This document shows, piece after piece, positions 8,801 through 15,443 of a DNA stretch of 37,375 nucleotides. The position numbers and the translations under genes are program-made. The stretch comes from Lentisphaerota bacterium. GTDB taxonomy: Bacteria; Verrucomicrobiota; Lentisphaeria; Oligosphaerales; JABHEG01. The notes under the pieces are model-generated. The model made no database searches and was not told the DNA's origin. It saw nothing but the letters and a program-made list of their open reading frames with translations. The stretch lies in contig JABHEG010000155.1 of assembly GCA_018676675.1 (NCBI GenBank), positions 1 to 37,375 of the forward strand. Reading direction: 5' to 3'. Within the stretch, counting starts at the first letter, position 1. Every line of letters starts with the position of its first letter.

Positions 8801-11251
8801 GAAGGGGCGCGCGTCAGTCGGATTAGCATTGGCGACTGGGGCCGCGCGGTCGGCGTGGAACTCACGAACCCAACCGACACACCGATCACAGGCGAATTGA
8901 GCGTCTCCGAAACCGGCGCAGGACTCCGCCGAGCTGTGCGCCATCAGCGGCACGTCAGAGTCGAAGCGCATTCAAGTCGACGCGTCCATCTGGACTTCAG
9001 CGACGCCCCCCTCTTCGCCCCGGGAAGCGTGCACGTTGCGGCCACCTGGGCTGGACACACCAACCGATCTACGTTCCTCAACCCCACTTCCGGGGCAGGA
9101 CCGCGGATCGCGATTGACGCCGAGCACAAACGCCATGTCCTGCGCCGCGAGGCCATGGCCCCACGCATCACAGTCCAGGGCACCCCACCTGCGGGAAGCA
9201 TCGTCATCGCCGAGCTGGTCGACCGTACCGGCGAAGTCGTGCGACGTTCGCAGATGCCTGTTCCCGTAGACAACCCCGAAGGTATTCGCCTGCCCTTACC
9301 GGCAGAACGCCTGGCGTTCGGCGTCTACGGCTACCGCGTCGCGCTGCGCGACAAGAAGAACACCGAGTACGCGTCGGCGGCCGTCACGGTCAATGTCTGC
9401 AGACTCGTCATCCCCGAGTACCCGATCTTCTGGTACGGATACGGGGCTCACAATGATGGCGACCTCGACTGCTACACAACCTTGGGTCTGTTCGAGCGAC
9501 TCAATGAACAGGGCAACGCTGTGTTCGGCGTACGTGGCTGGGGTAGGCACAATGTCGAAGAGATCTGCGACCGCGCCCTCGGCCTGGGCATCCCGCTGAT
9601 CAGCTATTGCTTCTACTCCCCCGCCGTACGCGGCGACGACCCAAAGTACCCTCTATCCCCTCATCACCCCTCGCGACTGGCAGCATTGCGGCAGAAAGGT
9701 CTGGAACAGGCGGGGTTCGCGAAACACCCGGCAGTGCACTGGTTCTACATTGATGATGAGGGAACCGGTTTCAGTGAGACCGACTATGACAAGGCTGAGT
9801 TCAAAAAACAGACCGGCCAAACCTGGCCGACCAAGTTCAACGCCGTCAGCGATCACTACAACGTCGCGAAGTTCCATCTGCATGGTGGCAACAACGTGTG
9901 GAAATCGGCCTTCGACGGATTGCGTGAAGCGCTACCAGACCGCACCCACTTCTTCCTGCAGACGGTCGGCAATGTCGCCGCCAATGGCGGCTGGATCTGG
10001 GACAACTTCCGCGACAGCGACATCAACTGCATTGACCTGTATCCCCCCGCACCTTCAGACGTCGGCCAGTGCTGCTTCTACTACAACGCCATGCGCTGCC
10101 TGGGTTACCGCAACGGACATCCGGGTTGGATCATGCTGGGTGAGTACCGGGAGACTTTCGAGATGATGCGCGGTCAGTGGTGGCTCGCCTTGGGAAGCGG
10201 CCTGGAATCACATTCATGGTACGGCGCGAACTATGGGGGTGGCCCGCACGGCATCGGTACGGACCGAATCAACCGAATTGCGCCCTACGACCGTCGCGCC
10301 ATGCGCTACGGGGCTCTGCTCGCCCGTTGGGACAAGCCGCGCAGCAAGATCGCCATGTACTGGTCCCTGGCAAGCTGCGCGCGCCGCGGCGAGGAAGAAG
10401 GACGGAAAGCCATCCGGGTTCACGGCCAAGCCGTCGGCAAAGCCTGCGAAGCAACAGCCCTCGACTTCTACCGTCACGACGTCTATCCCGATGTGCTGAC
10501 GGAAGCCGAAATACTGCGGGACGAGCACCTGCGCTACGACGCGATCGTTCTCGCAGGAGTGACCTGGGACACCCAGCCGGTCGTGGACAAGCTGACCCAG
10601 TTCGCCCGAACACGGCCGCTGCAGCTCACCCAAAGCTCCACGATCTCCATCCCCGGTGCCGTGCCGTACGCCCCGGACGTGCTGGCGCAAGAAGCCCTGC
10701 CCGGAGTACGCACCGCCGACCCCGCTGTCTTTGCGGAGCCACTGGAAGCCGGCGGACAGCGGTACCTGATCGTCTACAATCATCAGGACAAACGCGCCGA
10801 TGCCGACGTCCTGGTTCCTGCGGGCTGGGGTGCTGTCGTGTACGATGTATTTGCACACCGTAGGCTCACAGCCACGCCGGGCAACGAGGGCATGAACTGC
10901 CTGAAGATGCCCCTCGATGGCTTCGACGGCGTGCTTCTCGCGTTCTTCGCTGCAGAACCACCCATGGTTCGAGCACACGCGGAAGGTGGGCGCTGTGGCC
11001 AGGACATCGACGTGGCCCTGCAGGCCGGCCCGGTGAGCACAGAAGGCGTGGTGCCTGTGACCGTGAACGTAACCGATCCGGACGGGCGCGACACAGCCTA
11101 CGGCGGCCCCGCCGCGGTCATCGGCGGCAGCAGTCCGTACGTGATCAAGACAGGCGTGAATGACACGCCCGGAAAGTGGACTGTCAACGTCAAGGACTTG
11201 GTGACCGGCAAGACCGCAACCACGGCATTCCGCTTGAGCGCCGCCAAGTGA
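5831..11251 (+). CDS. Giant secreted multidomain glycoside-hydrolase-like protein
   Basis: The product is 1806 residues, starting with MRLAKLLIVTAAVVPVAYA, a clear signal peptide. The ATG at 5831 follows GGAGG (5818-5822) by 8 bases. Approximate order: a galactose-mutarotase-like beta domain near the start (LENESLRVTVTPRRGARVTDI); more beta sandwiches to about 700; a glutamine-amidotransferase-like Rossmann domain at about 755-985 (DYDVVVVNDFPLELLDPY, IFLGGYGAYGGMG); a beta region; a TIM-barrel-like region at about 1195-1510 containing FYIDDEGTG and MLGEYRETF, whose acidic residues could be the strand-4 and strand-7 catalytic pair; a second small amidotransferase-like region at about 1520-1600, as in GH42-type enzymes; and C-terminal beta domains. 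It is probably a glycosidase on a complex polysaccharide, but the exact family is unassigned. It heads a plus-strand cluster of three genes. Confidence 0.85.
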   Translation: MRLAKLLIVTAAVVPVAYAATVRIVPTEAYGVDDYVLENESLRVTVTPRRGARVTDILDKRTGHHVTGGTGNYDGVAKELVHDDQLPGELMQATHAMEHCTDTEPAAAQLVARYAGQTLRTKGAEFIKTYRLVEGEPFLRVSYQIRTPMVGIDDIALRLHHTFTPGGKAGPEGVRPFIPIPAGPRAATWNKIYPQYTHGWSAAVRSQTKDGIVCLFDIAKAGRGFNWDVPSIEWFYRPVTLKPGLVWADEVLVVPTRGLAAIDYADARGVYQAEITAENVTVTVYPLATGELHVQPTLVAPDGESVALPSKAAMLKIGAPLRLVWKLDAAVPAGNATLRVTLKSDELEVSFRANPAGVSPFSVPPPQPGPVPLGTEPVQRIRIARPLDGPEIHGGQPVKSDDSGWTAVESARRPKKMADTTELHIRRISLDTGRAQYTAMYQRARKDGKTSWAPHNEGLSGLGLSDPTSANFYGGGFFGMEINGFRLRSAQPEMALVRGSGKAAIDARWDIPTATVTLRLTALGDDGALYGQIDLAPKTTINHVDLKFLAFPGGFHGERDRRFHTATNEYGHDTEVTLAPDAGWLLLTDHKLDPGTGAVALAFLPEQIQETKVAATSNYGVNVTVSCKPATRRLQFVLWSMYQTPNARALERIRAEYAPAIERLRAGPRLFTVGNTVAEPTPKPPGTNLRVLELATFAHGESRWDHWQFDEFERSEYLFTNKYGRPTRYEEFLRRMVESSRYAFRANMQFEYFLRDRKDIQVKTGYVNAFADELARLYDYDVVVVNDFPLELLDPYVRELEEYVRSGRALIFLGGYGAYGGMGKGYGSWKDCAATSLLPVTIERTPDFVQQTDYKKGLPGPWGPGRTRTCVFPDYRHTVGNGFQRFGPVLPITSTLDWIGRGAQVTPADEAHPAFAGIPLGQLAPDYHRVSIRGEAETLARIGRDPAVAAIQLGKGKIVALMFSDARRFWLWPHTTQFYSQLTDWAAGRSEGARVSRISIGDWGRAVGVELTNPTDTPITGELSVSETGAGLRRAVRHQRHVRVEAHSSRRVHLDFSDAPLFAPGSVHVAATWAGHTNRSTFLNPTSGAGPRIAIDAEHKRHVLRREAMAPRITVQGTPPAGSIVIAELVDRTGEVVRRSQMPVPVDNPEGIRLPLPAERLAFGVYGYRVALRDKKNTEYASAAVTVNVCRLVIPEYPIFWYGYGAHNDGDLDCYTTLGLFERLNEQGNAVFGVRGWGRHNVEEICDRALGLGIPLISYCFYSPAVRGDDPKYPLSPHHPSRLAALRQKGLEQAGFAKHPAVHWFYIDDEGTGFSETDYDKAEFKKQTGQTWPTKFNAVSDHYNVAKFHLHGGNNVWKSAFDGLREALPDRTHFFLQTVGNVAANGGWIWDNFRDSDINCIDLYPPAPSDVGQCCFYYNAMRCLGYRNGHPGWIMLGEYRETFEMMRGQWWLALGSGLESHSWYGANYGGGPHGIGTDRINRIAPYDRRAMRYGALLARWDKPRSKIAMYWSLASCARRGEEEGRKAIRVHGQAVGKACEATALDFYRHDVYPDVLTEAEILRDEHLRYDAIVLAGVTWDTQPVVDKLTQFARTRPLQLTQSSTISIPGAVPYAPDVLAQEALPGVRTADPAVFAEPLEAGGQRYLIVYNHQDKRADADVLVPAGWGAVVYDVFAHRRLTATPGNEGMNCLKMPLDGFDGVLLAFFAAEPPMVRAHAEGGRCGQDIDVALQAGPVSTEGVVPVTVNVTDPDGRDTAYGGPAAVIGGSSPYVIKTGVNDTPGKWTVNVKDLVTGKTATTAFRLSAAK

Positions 11252-11316
11252 CTCAGAAAGAACCGTTCCTCGACGACGTGAAGAGGACGCGTTCCACAGA
11301 TATAGAGAACCCCAAA

Positions 11317-11338
11317 AAGGGAATTGTTGCAGATGGGC
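11317..11338 (+). promoter_or_regulatory. Ribosome binding site deciding the metallohydrolase start
   Basis: AAGGGA at 11317-11322 is 10 bases before an ATG at 11333. In-frame TTG codons at 11324 and 11327 are too close to this site, so the ATG is preferred. Confidence 0.5.
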
Positions 11339-12307
11339 GACGAGAATGTTGGGACGCTACGGCTGCATATCGTGGGAACCGGCTGTAACGCGCCCTCGGG
11401 GCATGCCTATGGCAGTGCCTTTCTGCTCGAGGTCAGCGATACGTTCCTGTTGTTCGACTGCGGTCCGGCGACCAGTTACAAGTTGGCATCGATGGGGCTG
11501 GACCTGAGGCGCGTCCACCACGTTTTCTTCACCCACCACCACTACGACCACACCGCCGACTTTCCCTGTTTTGCGTTGACGCGATGGGACAAGAGCAAGG
11601 GGGACCAACGCGCGTTGTCGGTGTACGGCCCCCCGCCCACCCCGGATTTCGTCGCGGCGCTTTTTGGTCCATCCGGTGCCTTCTCTGCCGACTTGCACGC
11701 GCGGATCACGAGCCCCGCCTCGTTAGGGTACTATCAGCTGGCTGGCGGTTCCCTGCCTCGGCCGGAGCCGGTCTTCGATGTCACCGAGGCCGTCACGGGG
11801 ACGATTGCCAAGACTGCGACTTGGTCCGTCTCCTGCGCGACTGTCCGGCACGTCGACCCCGTGGACGGCGAGCCGTTGTTGACCTCCCTGGCCTACCGTG
11901 TCGAGACGGAGTTGGGCAGCATCGTCTTCGCGGGGGACTGCGACGATTGCCCTGAGCTCCGACGTCTTGCCGATGGCGTGGATACGTTGGTGCTCAAACC
12001 CCGCGCGACATTGACGTTGCCCTTCGTTGACAACGGCCAGCCCGATATCAGCGGCATCGGCAGATCCCTGGTGACGGGTTCCGGCAAGACGCTGGAGCAG
12101 GACGGCCTGTTGCTGCAGGAATGTGCGCCGAAACGCGTGGTGTTCTCGCACCTGGGGCCAGCGCTCTTCAGCCAGTCCGGTGTTCGCGAGCGGGTGTTGG
12201 CGACAATCGGTCGGTCCTACGAGGGTCTGATGCTGATGCCCGACGAGTTGACGAGTCTCGACCTTGAGGACAAGGACGGGCAGCGCGCGCGTACTGCCCG
12301 ACGGTAG
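11333..12307 (+). CDS. Cytoplasmic metallo-beta-lactamase-fold hydrolase (RNase Z/AtsA-like)
   Basis: The product is 324 residues with no signal peptide. It opens with the RNase Z-like strand pattern LRLHIVGTGCNAPSGHAYGSAFLLE and FLLFDCGPATSYKL, followed by the zinc motif THHHYDHTADFP (H68, H70, D72, H73). Later ligand candidates are the His in TVRHVDPV, the Asp in FAGDCDD and the His in VVFSHLGP. These fit a two-zinc MBL hydrolase of the ElaC/arylsulfatase-like branch, which includes tRNA processing enzymes and phosphodiesterase or sulfatase-like hydrolases. The C-terminus lacks a recognisable RNase Z exosite arm, and the genomic setting argues for a metabolic role, perhaps opening a lactone or cleaving an ester or phosphate. 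It lies 81 bases after the giant protein and 162 before the propeller protein, so it is likely in the same operon. Confidence 0.88.
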   Translation: MGDENVGTLRLHIVGTGCNAPSGHAYGSAFLLEVSDTFLLFDCGPATSYKLASMGLDLRRVHHVFFTHHHYDHTADFPCFALTRWDKSKGDQRALSVYGPPPTPDFVAALFGPSGAFSADLHARITSPASLGYYQLAGGSLPRPEPVFDVTEAVTGTIAKTATWSVSCATVRHVDPVDGEPLLTSLAYRVETELGSIVFAGDCDDCPELRRLADGVDTLVLKPRATLTLPFVDNGQPDISGIGRSLVTGSGKTLEQDGLLLQECAPKRVVFSHLGPALFSQSGVRERVLATIGRSYEGLMLMPDELTSLDLEDKDGQRARTARR

Positions 12308-12469
12308 TAGTGCGTCGGCAGGGCTCTCCAGATGGCCGGATGGAGCGGACAGTGGCAGGGCTGCCAGGTCGGCATTGGCTTCCCCAGTCCTTTGCATCCT
12401 CTTCCCTTTGCCATACTTTCCTTGCCGTGGTCGAGAGAGGATTCCCTATCTGCTGTCAGGGGTGAGACT

Positions 12470-15406
12470 ATGAGAAGAACCATCGCGATGCTCTGTTTCG
12501 CTGTTTTCGTCGTGTCCGTCGGGGCTGCCGATCCGCCCCTGGCCGTCGCAGAAGGGCCCTACCTTTTCGGTCAAGGGGGGAAGGACAAGCAGCAACTCTC
12601 CGTGGATGCCACGCGCCCGACCGTTCTGCACTGGGCTCGACCCGGCCAGGCTATCGGTTGGTTGCCGGGGCAGGACGGGGAGGCAGAGAAAGACGCCAAG
12701 CCGAAGGTTCAATGGCGCGTCGAGGGACAGGGAGCGCTTCCCGCCCCCCGAGACGCAGCCAGCTGGGGTAAGTGGCATTTCTGCTCCCCCTCGGAAGTCC
12801 TTGACGAGGGCGACTACACGCTCAGCGTCACGCTCGGGACCGGGGCCGACCTGGTCACGTCCCGCCCCTACTACATCACCGTGAAGTTCCCGCCAGTCAT
12901 TGAGACCTCCTACCACGAGGGTCGTGAGGAGTTCCTCGGGCGCCTCGCACGCAGGGGGCGAACCGCGTTTGCGCCGAACAAGGCCACCGACCCGGTCGTG
13001 GACGCACCGCAAGTGACCGGCTGTGACAATCCTGCTATGTTCGACGCTGACGGCACCATGTACATCATCCTTGGTGACCCGAACATTTACCCGCCACCCA
13101 ACACGGAGGCGAAGAAGAGCCTGTCCGGGGCTCTGGCATTCACAGACCAAATCGTACCAGAGAAGGGGCTGGATCTGGCACACGGCCGACACTGGGTCGT
13201 CGACCCGGCCACGGGCGTTGCCAAGTCGATCATTGATCGGCTCAAGGGTGTGTCGCGGGTCAACAACACCGGCGGGGCGGTTCTGCCGCACGGCGACGGA
13301 AAGCGACTCTGGTTTGCCGCATACGACTACGGCGGCCCGGGCAAGCAACCGAGCTACCTGAGGTACCTGCGCGTCGCGATCTGCTACACCGACGACATGT
13401 TCCAGACCCCCGCTGTTCGCCTCGACGACCTTGTGGTCTGGGAGAAGGACGATCCGAACAACGGTCCAATCGAACCACATCCTTATCTTGGCTACAGCAT
13501 GCGCGTCTTCAAGAAGCACCTTTACATGATGATCCCCCGGCGGAAGGGCTCGCCGGCGCTGATCCGGTGCCAACTTGATGAACTGGATTCCTGCTCGCTT
13601 GCCCAGTGGCACTACCTGGTGTCGGTCGACGACGACGGCCGGGCGACTTGGTCAGAGGCCGGCATCGAGAAGGCGCAGATTTCCCTCGAGGATTTCCCCA
13701 CGGTCGATTTTGGGGAGCGTCCCCCCGCGATCGTCTGCTCGGTCATTTGGAACCCGTACATGCAGCGCTGGATCGCCATCAACGCCCTCAACCTGAGCGT
13801 CTGGGCGGCCAAGCACTTCTGGGGTCCTTACCGGAACCTGGAGCACCCGCGGCGCTTCAAGATCACGCAGTTCAAAGGCGGCTATGCGCCGTTCACGCAC
13901 GATCTGATGCTCGGCAACAACGGCGAGTGGGTCTACTACGCCAAAGCCCGGACCTGGATTGGGGTGGGGCGCTACGGGACGTTCAATCAGCGCCTGCACA
14001 TGCGTGACAAGCTCAAGCTCAAGTTGTCACAGAAGTGCGGCGTGGCCGGCGACACGATCAGCATCACGTGCACCAACGCGAGCGGTTTGGCGTCGCCCGC
14101 TCCCGACAGTGTGTCCGTGACCGTGGACGGCAACCGCGCGGCGTTCACGAGCCGGGCAGGCGACGCCTACACCTTCACGTACCAGGTGACAGGTAGAGAA
14201 AACGGTGGCCGGGCGGGCGCGGTTGACGTGGCGGCGGTCATGGAGATACCCTGGAGCGAGACCACGACATACCGGATCACGCGTGACGTTGCTTTGGTGG
14301 TAAACCAGACCAACGACGTCACGTGCCGAATTACGTCACACCGGGACGGGGCCAAAGCCTCGGGCACGGTGTTCCTCGAAGCGGATGCACGCTACGGCAG
14401 TGCCCCGGAGGACTTGGGACCCGGGCGTCCGGAAGTGCGTGTGATCAAGACGGAACTCCGCCACGTGGCGGCTGGCGCGGAGACCGTCGAAGACGTGGAC
14501 GTGTCGCCACCGTACCGGCTCAAACTCGACACGACGCGGTACGCGAACGGGCCGCAGACGTTCAGAATCGTTGCCTACGACACGCTCGACCGCCGGGGCG
14601 TTGCCGCCGTCGCGTTGGAAGTGCGAAATCGGCCTCAGCGTGAGGTCGCCGGCAATCTGGTCGCGGATGGGACTATGGAAGAGGCTGATACCGGTGCCTG
14701 GACGCCGGGGAAGGGGGGCACGATCAGCAAGATTGCCGGTGAACGGCACCGATCGGGGACGCGCTCATTGCTGCTGCGGTCGGACACGCCCGCCACGCCG
14801 GTCGGCGCCACACACAAGGTGACCGGACTCACTGGCGGCGAGAAACTGCGTTTCAGCGCCTGGTCGCGACTGAGCAGCAACTACACGGGTACCGTTTCCT
14901 GGCGGGTCACCGCCCAGAATGGAACGGCTCTGCTGGCGCGCCGCATTGACTCCTGCGGTTACTTCAGACGTACCATGGGCGAGTTCGAGAACCCACAGGG
15001 CAGCACCACAATAACGATTCTGTGCTCGATCCGCGACACGGGGAAGGATTCCACGACTGCCGGCGTTCCACCCTCGAGCGTGGAAGCGGTCATCGACGAC
15101 GTCGTTTTGCGCCCGGCGTCCTTCCCGACCGTCGAGAAGCCGGTGAACGTGCGCGCCGCTGCTGCCGCTTCCGGCAAGACGGTCACGGTCACGTGGGACG
15201 CGGCGCCGGATGTGAACGTCCAGTACTATCATGTCTACAGAGAGGGCGAGAAGATCGGGGACGTAGCATCACATGGCCGGTCCTACACCGACACGCAATC
15301 TCGCGGTCAGGCCTCCGCTGCTCGCTATGCCGTTGCGGCCGTCGACGAGATGGGCACTGAAGGGGAGGCCGTGCAGGCAACCTTGGTAGGTGGCCGCGCC
15401 AAGTGA
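12470..15406 (+). CDS. Secreted five-bladed propeller (GH43/GH117-like) protein with CBM and FN3 domains
   Basis: The product is 978 residues and starts with the signal peptide MRRTIAMLCFAVFVVSVGA; the ATG at 12470 follows GGGGTGAG. An Ig-like domain covers about 25-150. Residues about 175-510 look like a five-bladed propeller of the GH43/GH117 clan: a blade-1 acid in TGCDNPAMFDADGTMYIILGDP, later acids in VVWEKDDPNNGPIEPHPYLG, and YAPFTHDLMLGNNGEWVYYA. A beta region follows, then a CBM4/9-like jelly roll from about 729 (NLVADGTMEEADTGAW) and a C-terminal fibronectin III domain at about 890-975 (PVNVRAAAAASGKTVTVTWD). It probably cleaves or binds an exposed sugar of the same polysaccharide as its neighbours. 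The catalytic triad cannot be fixed by eye, so a lectin-like role is possible. Confidence 0.82.
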   Translation: MRRTIAMLCFAVFVVSVGAADPPLAVAEGPYLFGQGGKDKQQLSVDATRPTVLHWARPGQAIGWLPGQDGEAEKDAKPKVQWRVEGQGALPAPRDAASWGKWHFCSPSEVLDEGDYTLSVTLGTGADLVTSRPYYITVKFPPVIETSYHEGREEFLGRLARRGRTAFAPNKATDPVVDAPQVTGCDNPAMFDADGTMYIILGDPNIYPPPNTEAKKSLSGALAFTDQIVPEKGLDLAHGRHWVVDPATGVAKSIIDRLKGVSRVNNTGGAVLPHGDGKRLWFAAYDYGGPGKQPSYLRYLRVAICYTDDMFQTPAVRLDDLVVWEKDDPNNGPIEPHPYLGYSMRVFKKHLYMMIPRRKGSPALIRCQLDELDSCSLAQWHYLVSVDDDGRATWSEAGIEKAQISLEDFPTVDFGERPPAIVCSVIWNPYMQRWIAINALNLSVWAAKHFWGPYRNLEHPRRFKITQFKGGYAPFTHDLMLGNNGEWVYYAKARTWIGVGRYGTFNQRLHMRDKLKLKLSQKCGVAGDTISITCTNASGLASPAPDSVSVTVDGNRAAFTSRAGDAYTFTYQVTGRENGGRAGAVDVAAVMEIPWSETTTYRITRDVALVVNQTNDVTCRITSHRDGAKASGTVFLEADARYGSAPEDLGPGRPEVRVIKTELRHVAAGAETVEDVDVSPPYRLKLDTTRYANGPQTFRIVAYDTLDRRGVAAVALEVRNRPQREVAGNLVADGTMEEADTGAWTPGKGGTISKIAGERHRSGTRSLLLRSDTPATPVGATHKVTGLTGGEKLRFSAWSRLSSNYTGTVSWRVTAQNGTALLARRIDSCGYFRRTMGEFENPQGSTTITILCSIRDTGKDSTTAGVPPSSVEAVIDDVVLRPASFPTVEKPVNVRAAAAASGKTVTVTWDAAPDVNVQYYHVYREGEKIGDVASHGRSYTDTQSRGQASAARYAVAAVDEMGTEGEAVQATLVGGRAK

Positions 15407-15443
15407 CGGGCGACCGATCCATGCCACAATCGAGCATCATCTC

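Noticed and set aside
12446..13612. Minus-strand open frame of 388 codons opposite the propeller protein
   Set aside because: No recognisable motifs; the plus strand carries a signal peptide and propeller motifs.
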